From NCBI RefSeq assembly GCF_050529585.1, contig NZ_CP172882.1, positions 2,046,001 through 2,110,000 of the forward strand: a stretch of 64,000 nt of DNA, read 5' to 3'. The DNA is from Enterococcus_D sp050529585. GTDB lineage: Bacteria > Bacillota > Bacilli > Lactobacillales > Enterococcaceae. Numbering within the stretch: the stretch's first letter is position 1; every line of letters starts with the position of its first letter. A program made the translations under genes and the position numbers. Positions 1-9,475 of the stretch are shown here, one piece after another. Below the pieces are notes generated by a model. The model was not told where the DNA came from. It made no database searches and worked only from the letters and a program-made list of their open reading frames with translations.

Positions 1-987
1 TACGCCTATCGCCGGAACAAACATCGCTTGATCAATGGTTTATTGTTCAATGTATTTATTTTATCTTTTGGCGGCTATTTGATCATCAACTTATTCCGAA
101 CCGAAGACGTACTTGTGGGCGGATTACTGGCGGTCTTGCTGGCTATCTTTTTGGCGGTCCTCTTATTCGGATTGGTCACATTGATCGTATTCCTTTATTG
201 GAATTCATTGGTGGTTTTTCGGAGAGAATCCCATTCGATCGCCAATCTTCTGACATTGATTTTGGCTGTTGTCTTGACGATTTATTTATTCTCTGATGTT
301 CTCCTCCACCCTTTTCCACAGTGGGTCCGTGTCCTTTTTGGGATTGCTCCTGTGAGTTTGTTCTATTTATTTATCGTTTTCTTGAATTTTTTGTCTGTGT
401 CCCTCATCTATCAATTCAATCATCCACGATATGATCAAGATTTCATTATCGTTTTGGGTGCTGGTTTGATCAATGGCACAACCGTATCACCTTTATTGGC
501 ACAACGAATCAACAAAGCAATCGACTTTTATCACTTACAATTCAAAGCCAAAAAACAAGCTCCCCGATTGCTGATGTCTGGTGGACAAGGGAGTGATGAA
601 AAAGTACCAGAAGCGATTGCGATGAAAGAATATGCCATCGCACAAGGTATTCCTGAGGGTGAAATTTTGGTAGAAACCAATTCTACCACTACCCTTGAGA
701 ATATGCAGTTTTCAAAAGAAGTCATGGACTCACTGAAGCCAAAAGGCTATAAAGCGATTTTCAGCTCCAATAATTACCATATTTTCCGTGCTGGTTTGTA
801 TGCAGATCAAGCAGGGGTCAAAGCTGATGGTATTGGTGCCCACACTGCTTTTTACTACTTGCCAAATGCCTTTCTGCGGGAATTTGTCGCGATTTTATTT
901 ATGCATAAAAAACGACATATCATCGTCGTATCTGGAATCATTATCTTTTATATCCTGGCTGCTTTGCTGCAACTATATTTGACATAG
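1..987 (+). CDS. YdcF/SanA-family (DUF218) membrane protein, 5' end outside the window
   Basis: The frame is open to base 1, so the gene starts upstream of the window and the TTG at 28 is only an internal codon. The visible part has four or five hydrophobic segments (about the first 125 residues). A cytosolic or surface DUF218 domain follows, with DFIIVLGAGL, MSGGQGSDEKVPEA and SSNNYHIFRA, the usual YdcF landmarks, and a last hydrophobic helix closes the C-terminus (IIVVSGIIIFYILAALLQLY). In this family the DUF218 fold is linked to envelope functions, but no reaction is established, so none is assigned. A strong hairpin terminator follows the stop codon directly. Confidence 0.85.
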   Translation, partial: YAYRRNKHRLINGLLFNVFILSFGGYLIINLFRTEDVLVGGLLAVLLAIFLAVLLFGLVTLIVFLYWNSLVVFRRESHSIANLLTLILAVVLTIYLFSDVLLHPFPQWVRVLFGIAPVSLFYLFIVFLNFLSVSLIYQFNHPRYDQDFIIVLGAGLINGTTVSPLLAQRINKAIDFYHLQFKAKKQAPRLLMSGGQGSDEKVPEAIAMKEYAIAQGIPEGEILVETNSTTTLENMQFSKEVMDSLKPKGYKAIFSSNNYHIFRAGLYADQAGVKADGIGAHTAFYYLPNAFLREFVAILFMHKKRHIIVVSGIIIFYILAALLQLYLT

Positions 988-988
988 C

Positions 989-1031
989 AAAAAGACCAGT
1001 TGAACGTTTATGCGTTCAACTGGTCTTTTTT
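989..1031. terminator. Bidirectional hairpin terminator
   Basis: AAAGACCAGTTGAACG and its exact reverse complement flank a 6-nt loop, with A- and T-runs on the two sides. It serves the convergent ydcF-like gene (+) and the HD-domain gene (-). Confidence 0.9.
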
Positions 1032-1042
1032 ATTTTGTCAAA

Positions 1043-1552
1043 TCAATGGATTGTACGCTGTCTTTTCCAAAATCTTTGGGCCCATTTTTCTTTCAACCCT
1101 TCAGTCATTGGTTCAGAAGCTTCTTTGATGGCACAATACTTATCCACCATTGTGACGATATAGCTTTCTTTATATCGTGGTGGTGCAATCGTTGCCCCCC
1201 ACATATGCTTCAAAATAATGTCTTTTTCAAGATCGCTTAATTCAGTGATTTTTTCGGCATTTTTTACTGCAATTCGCGGATGCATGTAAGCATGTGTACC
1301 TTCATCAAACTTTGTTGTCCGCCAATCATAATAAAACAAATCATGAAGAAGTCCTGCTCGAGCTGTTGCACGGGCATCACCGCCCCATTTCTTGGCCAAT
1401 TTGTAACTATAATATGAAACGCTGATCGAATGTTCCAAACGAGTGGAATTCATATGTTGCACAAAGTTGGCTAATTTTTTCACAGCGTCTGTTTCTAACA
1501 GGTCCGCTACGTAAGACATATATTCGCTATCTTCTTGCCATTTATCTGTCAT
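1043..1552 (-). CDS. HD-domain phosphohydrolase family protein
   Basis: A 169-residue HD-superfamily protein. The metal-binding signature is visible: His in TRLEHSISVSYYSY (about residue 60), the HD pair in AGLLHDLFYYDW (about 90), and a downstream His/Asp set in ILKHMWG and VTMVDKYC. These enzymes are metal-dependent phosphohydrolases, often acting on nucleotides, but the substrate cannot be read from the sequence. The ATG at 1552 has a Shine-Dalgarno-like AGGTGG somewhat far upstream. It stands alone, convergent with the ydcF-like gene and 120 bp from the next minus-strand gene. Confidence 0.8.
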   Translation of the reverse strand: MTDKWQEDSEYMSYVADLLETDAVKKLANFVQHMNSTRLEHSISVSYYSYKLAKKWGGDARATARAGLLHDLFYYDWRTTKFDEGTHAYMHPRIAVKNAEKITELSDLEKDIILKHMWGATIAPPRYKESYIVTMVDKYCAIKEASEPMTEGLKEKWAQRFWKRQRTIH

Positions 1553-1675
1553 AGATTCTTTTCTGCCACCTTTTTTGATCTGCTTGGTTGTTACAAGTTA
1601 AAGTATAGCACCATTGAAGGGGTTTTTCTAGGTTACGTCAATCATCGCAGCAGAGTTTAACAGTTCCTTAATGAT

Positions 1676-2434
1676 CTAACCAATGGCATGATACATCAAT
1701 ATACCTGCGGCAATCGCCACGTTTAGGGATTCTGCTTCCCCATAAATTGGAATGTAGACATTTTGATCAGTCAGTGCCAATAGTCCTTTTTGCACACCCT
1801 GCCCCTCATTTCCAAGGATGAAGGCTGCCGGATATTGCTTGATTTCGGTATAAGGGAGGGCATTTTTATTTAGTTCAGTGCCATAGATCATGACTGATTC
1901 TGCGCGCAACGCTTCAATAAAGGCAGAAATTTCTCCTTCAACGATGGGCAAGTGGAAATTGCTGCCTTGCATGCTTCTTAATACCTTTGCGCTGTATAGA
2001 TCTGCCGTCCCTGTTCCCAAGAAAACACCAGTAAATCCAGCTGCATCAGCCGTACGAATCATTGTGCCGACATTTCCTGGGTCTTGCACATTATCTAAAA
2101 TCAGCCAATTTCCTTTTAAGTGATCTGGCATCTGATTTTCTTTCTCTACTACTGCAAAAATCCCTTGTGGCGTGGGCAACTCTGACAGATAAGCAGCAAT
2201 CTCCTCAGTGATCACATAAACAGCAGCCTCCAAAGGTGCAAGAATGGCACCAAATTCATCATAGCCGTGTGTTGTGACAAAAATTGTTTGAATAGCTGCT
2301 TTCGCTTTGATTGCTTCTTGGACCAAATGCCAGCCGTCGATAAGATATTGGTTGGTTTGCTGGCGGTATTTTTTTTGTGCTAACTTCTTCGTTTCTTTGA
2401 TCAGTGTATTCTTTTTTGACTGAATCTCATTCAT
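1676..2434 (-). CDS. TrmH/SpoU-family RNA 2'-O-methyltransferase
   Basis: A 252-residue SPOUT methyltransferase. The N-terminal substrate-binding domain (residues 1-95, lysine-rich start) precedes the knotted catalytic domain. The three SpoU motifs are present: NVQDPGNVGTMIRTADAAGF, ILGNEGQGV and IPIYGEAESLNVAIAAGIL. The family methylates ribose 2'-OH in rRNA or tRNA using S-adenosylmethionine; this member resembles Bacillus YsgA, whose target is not settled here. I start it at the ATG at 2434, because GAGGTG lies 6 nt upstream and overlaps the earlier in-frame GTG. It is divergent from acyP-yidC. Confidence 0.87.
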   Translation of the reverse strand: MNEIQSKKNTLIKETKKLAQKKYRQQTNQYLIDGWHLVQEAIKAKAAIQTIFVTTHGYDEFGAILAPLEAAVYVITEEIAAYLSELPTPQGIFAVVEKENQMPDHLKGNWLILDNVQDPGNVGTMIRTADAAGFTGVFLGTGTADLYSAKVLRSMQGSNFHLPIVEGEISAFIEALRAESVMIYGTELNKNALPYTEIKQYPAAFILGNEGQGVQKGLLALTDQNVYIPIYGEAESLNVAIAAGILMYHAIG

Positions 2435-2451
2435 GGTTTTCACCTCGCTTC

Positions 2452-2460
2452 ATTATAGCA
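2452..2460 (-). promoter_or_regulatory. Extended -10 promoter of the trmH-family gene
   Basis: On the minus strand the sequence reads TGCTATAAT, a TGn extended -10 hexamer, 18 bp before the chosen start codon. I see no good -35. Confidence 0.5.
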
Positions 2461-2478
2461 TGAGTCAATCAGTGAAAC

Positions 2479-2507
2479 TTGTTCTTTTACAAAAAAAACG
2501 CTATCAT
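2479..2507 (+). promoter_or_regulatory. Promoter of acyP (yidC may share it)
   Basis: TTGTTC and TATCAT are separated by 17 bp, about 30 bp before the acyP start codon. A weaker hairpin separates acyP from yidC, so some read-through is possible. Confidence 0.5.
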
Positions 2508-2537
2508 GAAAATAGAATACTTCTAGGAGGTTACCTA

Positions 2538-2816
2538 ATGAAAAAAGTACGAATCACAGTCAAAGGACGTGTTCAAGGCGTTGGTTTTCGCTATACCACC
2601 AAAATGTTGGCTGATCAACTGGGTATCACTGGTACTGTTAAAAATGAGGCAGACGGCAGCGTGACGATTGAAGCTATCGGCGACTCGAATGTGATCGATC
2701 AATTTATTGAAGGGGTAAAAGGTTCACCTTCCCCCGCTGGTAAAGTAAATGACATCACGATCACCGATGATCCCAACATACAGTCAAGGAAAAATTTCGA
2801 TGTTGTTTATAGCTGA
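2538..2816 (+). CDS. acyP: Acylphosphatase
   Basis: A 92-residue acylphosphatase, the normal family size. It hydrolyses the carboxyl-phosphate bond of acyl phosphates in the cytoplasm. The signature VKGRVQGVGFRY (residues 6-17) contains the phosphate-binding loop and the catalytic Arg. The catalytic Asn lies in GTVKNEADGSV (about residue 37). I choose the ATG at 2538 because AGGAGG ends 7 nt before it; a longer in-frame reading from 2433 would add non-homologous sequence. The next gene, yidC, is a common neighbour in Lactobacillales. Confidence 0.93.
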   Translation: MKKVRITVKGRVQGVGFRYTTKMLADQLGITGTVKNEADGSVTIEAIGDSNVIDQFIEGVKGSPSPAGKVNDITITDDPNIQSRKNFDVVYS

Positions 2817-2826
2817 CGCTCATGAT

Positions 2827-2887
2827 AAAAAAGATTGACTTTTCAATGAATTTCTCTTTGTACATTGAAATAGTTGGTCTTTTTTAG
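2827..2887 (+). terminator. Imperfect hairpin between acyP and yidC
   Basis: The arms AAAGATTGACTTTTCAATG and CATTGAAATAGTTGGTCTTT pair with several G-U wobbles and a T-run follows. This suggests a partial terminator. Confidence 0.55.
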
Positions 2888-2931
2888 TATAGTTGTTTTT
2901 GTCTAAATTTATTGTGAAGAGGAAGAAAAAA

Positions 2932-3864
2932 ATGTCTAAAATGAATAAATGGTTCCTTACATCTGGATTATTTGGTCTTTTATTGGCTTTATCTGGTTGT
3001 GTAAGTACGAATGCTGATGGTACGCCAAAAGAGACTGGCGTGATCTATCGTTTCTTGGTGAAACCACTTGGCAGCATGATCACGATGCTGGTTGAGAATT
3101 TTAATTGGTCATATGGTTGGGCAATCATTGCTGTGACGATTATTGTCCGCGTGATTATTTTACCGTTAGGTATCAATCAATCACGTAAGACAATGATCCA
3201 AAGTGAAAAAATGCAATTTTTGAAACCGCAAGTCGATATTGCCCAAGCCAATTTGAAAAAAGCAACGACACGAGAAGAACAAATGCAAGCGCAAGCAGAC
3301 ATGCAAAAAATCTACTCTGAAAACAACGTCAGTATGTTCGGCGGTATCGGTTGTTTGCCATTGCTGATCCAAATGCCGATCTTTTCAGCTTTATACTTTA
3401 CCGCACGTTATACACAAGGTATTCAAAATTCTGAGTTCTTTGGTTTTTCATTGGGCGAGCCAAGTATCATCTTTGTTGCGATTGCCGGGATTTCTTACCT
3501 AGTCCAAGGATATATCTCAACCATTGGTATTCCAGAAGAACAAAAGAAAACCATGAAAACGATGTTGATCGTTTCTCCATTGATGATCGTCTTTATGTCC
3601 TTAAGTGCGCCAGCCGGCGTGACACTCTATTGGGTTGTCGGTGGGGTCTTCAGCTGTATTCAAACATTTATTACAAATGTCATCATGAAACCAAGAATCA
3701 AAGCCCAAGTAGAAGCGGAAATGAAAGCCAATCCGCCAAAAACAGTCGTGACACCACGTAAAGATGTCACACCAGAAAAAACAGCACCAACCAACGCAAA
3801 AAAATTGAACAATGGGAAACAAAATGGGTCAGGCCGGAACGCTGGCAAACAACAACGTAAATAA
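2932..3864 (+). CDS. yidC: Membrane protein insertase YidC/Oxa1 (lipoprotein form)
   Basis: A 310-residue Oxa1/YidC/SpoIIIJ-family insertase that helps place proteins in the cytoplasmic membrane, alone or with SecYEG. The start at 2932 (GAGGAAG just upstream) gives a lipoprotein signal peptide with lipobox LSGC near residue 23. Five membrane segments follow. The conserved stretch YGWAIIAVTIIVRVIILPLGINQSR carries the positively charged Arg of the hydrophilic groove. The C-terminal 55 residues are strongly basic (many K/R/N), as expected for ribosome contact. A strong terminator follows. Confidence 0.93.
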   Translation: MSKMNKWFLTSGLFGLLLALSGCVSTNADGTPKETGVIYRFLVKPLGSMITMLVENFNWSYGWAIIAVTIIVRVIILPLGINQSRKTMIQSEKMQFLKPQVDIAQANLKKATTREEQMQAQADMQKIYSENNVSMFGGIGCLPLLIQMPIFSALYFTARYTQGIQNSEFFGFSLGEPSIIFVAIAGISYLVQGYISTIGIPEEQKKTMKTMLIVSPLMIVFMSLSAPAGVTLYWVVGGVFSCIQTFITNVIMKPRIKAQVEAEMKANPPKTVVTPRKDVTPEKTAPTNAKKLNNGKQNGSGRNAGKQQRK

Positions 3865-3867
3865 TAA

Positions 3868-3901
3868 AAAAACCAAATCACTTTCTGATTTGGTTTTTTT
3901 A
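3868..3901 (+). terminator. Terminator of yidC
   Basis: AACCAAATCA and TGATTTGGTT form a stem with a short CTTTC loop and a long T-run. Confidence 0.88.
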
Positions 3902-3988
3902 TGCAATCCATCTGAGAATTTTGGTATTTCTTTTAGAGGAGATTGCATGTTTTTCATTGATTCGTTATAGTAAATGAGAGGTGAGTAG

Positions 3989-4930
3989 ATGTTTGATGCA
4001 TATATCAATATTTTTGTGATTTTTAGTTTGATGTTTATTGGTTATTTTCTTTCATATAAACAATGGTTTTCAAATCGAACAGCAGATACATTCTCAAAAC
4101 TAGTATTAAATTTAACTTTGCCAGCCAACATGTTTTTGACGATCATCAAAAATTTTACCAAAGAGGAATTTCTTTCCTTGGTTTCTGGTATGATCATTCC
4201 CTTGCTTTCGATGTTGATCACCTATTTTGTTGGTCATATTTGGCGGCGTATCTTTCACGTTGAGAAAAAGCATCAAGGCGCTTTTTCCTCCATGTTTACT
4301 TTCTCGAATACGATTTTTATTGGATTACCGATCAATTTGGCTATCTTTGGTGAAAAAGCGGTCCCTTATGTTTTACTGTATTATATCGTCAATACAACAT
4401 TGTTTTGGACGATCGGTATCTTTGAATTGGCCAAAGACAGCCCCCATTTCGAAGAAGCGCAGGTATCTTTCCATCCTTTAGTCGTCATCAAAAAAATATT
4501 TTCACCTGCCTTGATTGGCTTTATCATTGGTTTGATATGGATGTTGCTAGCGATTCCTCTGCCACACTTTATTGATAGTCTTGGTAGTTATTTGGCTGAT
4601 TTAACAACACCCTTATCGATGTTCATCATTGGGATCATTGTTTATTTCGGCGGTCTAAAAAATTTAAAGCTGAACAAAGATATTGCAGGTATTCTTTTTG
4701 GTCGTTTTATTCTTTCCCCACTGATCGTTTTCGGATTAGGCTACTTGATCAAAATCCCCGAGCTGATGCTGCAAGTCTTTGTTATCCAAGCTTCGATGCC
4801 TGTTCAAAACTCAGTTCCGATCTTAGTCCGCAATTATCAAGGCGATGAAGAGTTTGCCACCACTGCTTTGGGGGCCTCTGTTTTGTTGTATATGATTTAT
4901 ATCCCGATATTGTTGTTGCTGCTGTTTTGA
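3989..4930 (+). CDS. AEC-family (auxin efflux carrier-like) permease
   Basis: A 313-residue integral membrane protein with about ten hydrophobic helices from end to end. It matches the AEC transporter family, with the N-terminal SKLVLNLTLPANMF and the C-terminal QASMPVQNSVPIL regions that are typical of it. Bacterial members have been tied to malate or other organic-acid transport, but the substrate is unknown here. GAGAGGTGAG lies before the ATG at 3989. It is monocistronic, set off by terminators on both sides. Confidence 0.83.
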   Translation: MFDAYINIFVIFSLMFIGYFLSYKQWFSNRTADTFSKLVLNLTLPANMFLTIIKNFTKEEFLSLVSGMIIPLLSMLITYFVGHIWRRIFHVEKKHQGAFSSMFTFSNTIFIGLPINLAIFGEKAVPYVLLYYIVNTTLFWTIGIFELAKDSPHFEEAQVSFHPLVVIKKIFSPALIGFIIGLIWMLLAIPLPHFIDSLGSYLADLTTPLSMFIIGIIVYFGGLKNLKLNKDIAGILFGRFILSPLIVFGLGYLIKIPELMLQVFVIQASMPVQNSVPILVRNYQGDEEFATTALGASVLLYMIYIPILLLLLF

Positions 4931-4941
4931 TCAATAGTAAG

Positions 4942-5001
4942 AAAAAACGTCTATCATATGAGCGTAAGAAGACTACACTCAAACATGATAGACGTTTTTT
5001 G
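4942..5001. terminator. Bidirectional terminator between the AEC gene and polC
   Basis: AAAAAACGTCTATCAT is the exact reverse complement of ATGATAGACGTTTTTT, with a 27-nt loop that has further weak pairing. It serves the convergent genes on both sides. Confidence 0.85.
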
Positions 5002-5018
5002 TTGGTTCTAAATATTTC

Positions 5019-8000
5019 TCACAACATATCAAACAACGACAACTGATTCTCATCAGGCAGGTCTTTCAAGACCCCATTATCCGTCATATATTCGATCAAT
5101 GTTTTCGATACTTTCCCGCGATTGGCTAAGTCTTCTTTCGACAGGAATGGACCATCTTTGCGGGCTTCGACGATTTGTTTGGCTACGTTTAATCCTAAAC
5201 TAGGTACTGCGCGCAGTGGTGCGATCAATTTTTTGCCATCGATGACAAAGTTTTCAGCATCAGACTTATAAAGATCGATCATGCCAAATTCATAACCGCG
5301 CTCCAGCATTTCATTACATAATTCCAAAACAGTAAGCAAATTTTTCTCTTTCGTTGAAGCATCCATGCCCTTGTCATTGATTTCTTGCATCCGTTCTTTC
5401 ACGGCTTCTTTCCCTTTGGACATTGCAATCAAATCAAAATCATCGGCACGAACTGAGAAATAAGCACAATAATAAAGAATCGGGAAATAGACTTTAAAGT
5501 AGGCCACCCGCAGCGCCATCAATACATAGGCAGCCGCATGGGCTTTCGGGAACATGTATTTGATTTTCGAACAAGAATCAATATACCATTCCGGTACATT
5601 GTTTTCTCGCATCGCTTGCAAATAGGTATCTCGGAGGTCATCCGGTATTTTGTTCCACTGTCCTTTACGCACGGTCTCCATGATTTTGAATGCCATCCCA
5701 TCATCAAGCCCTGCATGGATCAAGTAAACCATGATATCATCCCGACAACCGATTACTTCTGCCAAGCTGGCATCCCCACGGCGAATCAGTTCTTCAGCAT
5801 TTCCTAACCAAACATCGGTACCATGAGAAAGCCCTGATATTTGCAGTAATTCAGCGAAAGTCGACGGATGGGTTTGATCAAGCATACCCCGCACAAAACG
5901 GGTCCCAAACTCAGGGATACCTAACGTACCGGTTTTAGAGTAAATCTGATCTTCCGTGACACCTAAAACATCTGTACCGCCAAAGATACGCATCACTTCT
6001 GGGTCATCCGTCGGAATCGTTTTAGGATCGATCCCGGACAAATCTTGCAGCATTCGAATCACCGTCGGATCGTCATGCCCTAAAATATCCAGTTTCAATA
6101 TGTTGTCATGGATCGAGTGGAAATCAAAATGGGTCGTTTTCCATTCAGCGTTCAAATCATCTGCTGGATACTGGATCGGTGTAAAATCATAGACGTCCAT
6201 ATAATCAGGAATAACAATGATCCCTCCCGGATGCTGACCAGTCGTTCTTTTGACGCCGGTCGCGCCTTTAGCCAAACGATCAACTTCGGCTGCCCGGTAA
6301 TGGAGATTATGATCGCGCTCAAAACCTTTCACGAAACCAAAAGCCGTTTTATCCGCTACGGTGCCAATGGTCCCGGCACGATAAACATAGTCTTCTCCAA
6401 ACAGTACTTTGGTATAATTATGCGCTTCTGGTTGGTATTCTCCAGAAAAATTCAAATCGATATCGGGTACTTTGTCTCCGTGGAACCCTAAGAATGTCTC
6501 AAAAGGAATGTCATGACCATCTTTGTTCAAGCGAGTCCCACATTTTGGACATTTTTTCTCAGGCATATCGTACCCCGAACCATAAGACCCATCTTCATAG
6601 AATTCGGAATATTGACAATCTGGACAATAATAGTGCGGGGCCAATGGATTGACCTCTGTGATCCCGGTCATAGTCGCAACAAAACTTGACCCTACGGATC
6701 CCCGCGAACCTACGAGATAGCCATCTTCATTGCTCTTGTGCACAAGTTTTTGGGAAATCAGATAAATCACTGAAAACCCATTACCAATAATCGAATCGAG
6801 TTCTTTCTTTAATCGCTTTTCTACGATTTCTGGCAATGGGTCACCATACAACTCTCTAGCACGGTTGTAACTCAGATCAGTGATTTCTTGTTCTGAGCCA
6901 GGAATTTTTGGCGTATAGAGATCGTCTTTGACTGGAATGACCTTCTCGCAAAGATCAACGATCTTGTTAGGATTCGTCACAACGATCTCTTTTGCTACCT
7001 CAGGCCCTAAAAACTGAAACGCGGTCAACATTTCATCGGTTGTCCGGAAATGAACAGCGGGCAAACTATGACGGTTTAACGGGTTCGCTCCCCCCATTGA
7101 ATTGATCAAGATTTTCCGATAGATGGCATCTTCTTCATTCAAATAATGGACATTTCCTGTAGCCACCACGATTTTTCCTAGATCTTCACCCATTTGGATC
7201 AAATTACGAATGATTTCTTCCAAATCAGATTCGCTTTTGACCAATTCAGTTTCAATCAAGTGGGCGTATACTTCCTTTGGCATGACTTCGATGTAATCAT
7301 AGAATTTTGCCAACTCACGGGCAGCATCGACCCCTTTTTGCATCATCGCAACAAACACTTCACCTTTATCACAAGCGGTTCCCACCAAAAGGCCTTCTCG
7401 TAATTTTACCAATTCAGAACGCGGAATACGTGGTACCTTATCATGAAAATAAGTAATATTAGACATAGAGATCAATTTGAAAAGATTTTTTAGACCCGCT
7501 TGTGTCTTGGCTAAAATCGTGGCATGAAACGGACGTGCAGCTTTAAATGAGTTTTCTCCACCGACATGACGGTTCAAGTCTTCATGCAAGAACATGTCAT
7601 GGTTTTCCATCGCTTCTTTGACAAAGATCCAGGCTAAATGGCCGGTTGCTTCGGCATCAAAAATGGCTCGGTGATGTTGTTCCAGATTCACACCAAACTT
7701 CTTGGACAAGACACCTAAACCAAAACGTTTGAATTGCGGATAGAGGTATCTTGCCAACTCTAAGGTATCGATCACCGGATTCTCTGCTTCCGGGATTCCA
7801 TATTTACGATAACTGGTATTTAAAAAGCCCATATCAAAAGAGGCATTGTGGGCAACTAAAATCGCCCCTTCAGAAAATTCTCGAAACAACCGCAGCACTT
7901 CTTCTTCTGACTTGGATCCTCGTACCATTTCATCGGTAATCCCTGTCAACTCAACTGTTGTTCTTGACAATGGATGACCTGGATCGATAAATTCATCAAA

Positions 8001-9368
8001 CGAACCTTCGACATTGCCTTTGTGCATGCGAACAGCAGCCAGTTCAATGATCGTATCATAAACAGCAGATAGTCCGGTGGTTTCCACGTCAAAAACGATG
8101 TATGTGGCATCTGTTAAAGGGATCGGTTTAGGATTATAGGCAACAGCGACCCCATCATCCACAATGTTGGCTTCAATGCCATACAATATTTTGACTCCTG
8201 CTTTTTCGCCGGCGTGATGGGCATCCGGAAAGGCTTGGGCTCCGCCATGATCGGTAATAGCAATCGCTCTATGTCCCCATTTTCCGGCTTGCGCCACATA
8301 ATCCGCCACGTTATTGGTCGCGTCCATCGTACTCATGTTGGAATGTAAATGCAATTCTACTCGTTTTTCGCCTTCTGGTGCATAATCTTTTCGCGCCTCA
8401 TGCTTCACTTCTAAAAGGTCTTGGGCATTCATGACCAAATCTCGCATAAAGGTATCTTCTTGGACACTTCCTCGAACCTTGACCCAGCTCCCTTTGGCAA
8501 TTGCATCGAAGATTTGTTCATCTTTTTCGTTGTTTGAGAACTTCTTCACACTAAAAGATGAGGTATAATCGGTGATTTTTAAGATCAAAATTTTTCGTTT
8601 CGACCGCAATTCCCGAACTTCTTTATCAAATACGTAACCTTGGATGGTTACCCGACGTTCTTCTTCGATGATATTGATCATTGGTGTGACTGGTTCATCC
8701 GTTGGGATATTTCTTCCCAAAGCAATTGGTCCATCAAAATCGACTGTTTTGACTTCTTTTTTGCGTTGTTCATGGGCCATTAAGTTTTCAGCAGCTTGAA
8801 GTTGGAAGGCGGCAGTCTGTTCTTCTTTTCGCGCTTCCAATTGCTCTAGCGCTTCTTTGGCTTGCATCTCATCTAACTGGGGAAGAATGCGGAACTTTTG
8901 GAAGCCAAACGCACCATAGTTTTCTTCAATGATTGGTAAATATTGTTGCTGCAAGATGGTAATCACCGCATCATTATTGACTGGAAGAATAACTTTGGCA
9001 CCTTCAACGATTGGCATTTGGCTTTTGACCACTTGATTGATCAGCGGACGGTCACAATTTTGATTGGCTAATGCCAATGGCCAATATTCTTGGATCAATT
9101 GCTGATCAAATCCTCCGTCCACAGCTTGAATCACTAATCTGACTTCAGCAATATCTTTAAATGCCAGTTCAAGGTGTTGTTTGAATGATTGATAGACCAT
9201 CACCGGCATGATTTTATCCATTTGAATATGGAAGGTCCATGCTTTTGACTGGCGATGTACCACCACTTGATTGATTTGTGCTGTTTGGATCAATGGATGC
9301 TGCCGCAAATTTTCAGCGGCATTGATTTGTTCTAACAAAATCTCAAAGGTTTCTCTTTCTTTTGACAA
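5019..9368 (-). CDS. polC: DNA polymerase III alpha subunit, PolC type
   Basis: A 1449-residue replicative polymerase with built-in 3'-5' proofreading, the main leading-strand replicase of Firmicutes. Order of domains: N-terminal domains and OB fold (ILKITDYTSSF, about 265-330); PHP domain (VELHLHSNMS, AITDHGG); exonuclease of DEDDh type inserted in the PHP (VFDVETTGL, VAHNASFDMGF, HHRAIFDAEA, about 425-590); zinc finger (CPDCQ...CPKCG); and palm with the catalytic PDIDLNFSGEY. The start codon is TTG at 9368, supported by AGGAGG 8 nt upstream and no alternative ATG. It ends the proS/rseP/cdsA/uppS cluster. Confidence 0.97.
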   Translation of the reverse strand: MSKERETFEILLEQINAAENLRQHPLIQTAQINQVVVHRQSKAWTFHIQMDKIMPVMVYQSFKQHLELAFKDIAEVRLVIQAVDGGFDQQLIQEYWPLALANQNCDRPLINQVVKSQMPIVEGAKVILPVNNDAVITILQQQYLPIIEENYGAFGFQKFRILPQLDEMQAKEALEQLEARKEEQTAAFQLQAAENLMAHEQRKKEVKTVDFDGPIALGRNIPTDEPVTPMINIIEEERRVTIQGYVFDKEVRELRSKRKILILKITDYTSSFSVKKFSNNEKDEQIFDAIAKGSWVKVRGSVQEDTFMRDLVMNAQDLLEVKHEARKDYAPEGEKRVELHLHSNMSTMDATNNVADYVAQAGKWGHRAIAITDHGGAQAFPDAHHAGEKAGVKILYGIEANIVDDGVAVAYNPKPIPLTDATYIVFDVETTGLSAVYDTIIELAAVRMHKGNVEGSFDEFIDPGHPLSRTTVELTGITDEMVRGSKSEEEVLRLFREFSEGAILVAHNASFDMGFLNTSYRKYGIPEAENPVIDTLELARYLYPQFKRFGLGVLSKKFGVNLEQHHRAIFDAEATGHLAWIFVKEAMENHDMFLHEDLNRHVGGENSFKAARPFHATILAKTQAGLKNLFKLISMSNITYFHDKVPRIPRSELVKLREGLLVGTACDKGEVFVAMMQKGVDAARELAKFYDYIEVMPKEVYAHLIETELVKSESDLEEIIRNLIQMGEDLGKIVVATGNVHYLNEEDAIYRKILINSMGGANPLNRHSLPAVHFRTTDEMLTAFQFLGPEVAKEIVVTNPNKIVDLCEKVIPVKDDLYTPKIPGSEQEITDLSYNRARELYGDPLPEIVEKRLKKELDSIIGNGFSVIYLISQKLVHKSNEDGYLVGSRGSVGSSFVATMTGITEVNPLAPHYYCPDCQYSEFYEDGSYGSGYDMPEKKCPKCGTRLNKDGHDIPFETFLGFHGDKVPDIDLNFSGEYQPEAHNYTKVLFGEDYVYRAGTIGTVADKTAFGFVKGFERDHNLHYRAAEVDRLAKGATGVKRTTGQHPGGIIVIPDYMDVYDFTPIQYPADDLNAEWKTTHFDFHSIHDNILKLDILGHDDPTVIRMLQDLSGIDPKTIPTDDPEVMRIFGGTDVLGVTEDQIYSKTGTLGIPEFGTRFVRGMLDQTHPSTFAELLQISGLSHGTDVWLGNAEELIRRGDASLAEVIGCRDDIMVYLIHAGLDDGMAFKIMETVRKGQWNKIPDDLRDTYLQAMRENNVPEWYIDSCSKIKYMFPKAHAAAYVLMALRVAYFKVYFPILYYCAYFSVRADDFDLIAMSKGKEAVKERMQEINDKGMDASTKEKNLLTVLELCNEMLERGYEFGMIDLYKSDAENFVIDGKKLIAPLRAVPSLGLNVAKQIVEARKDGPFLSKEDLANRGKVSKTLIEYMTDNGVLKDLPDENQLSLFDML

Positions 9369-9427
9369 TTGAAGATCCTCCTTTTCTCAGTACTCACTAG
9401 TATACCTCTTTTTCCATTTTCTTTCAT

Positions 9428-9463
9428 TAAAAAATCGAGAAAGGATGTCCTCTCTCGATCATT
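9428..9463 (-). terminator. Terminator of proS, upstream of polC
   Basis: ATCGAGA and TCTCGAT arms with inner GGA/TCC pairing, followed on the minus strand by TTTTTT. Confidence 0.8.
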
Positions 9464-9475
9464 TATTCGCTCGAT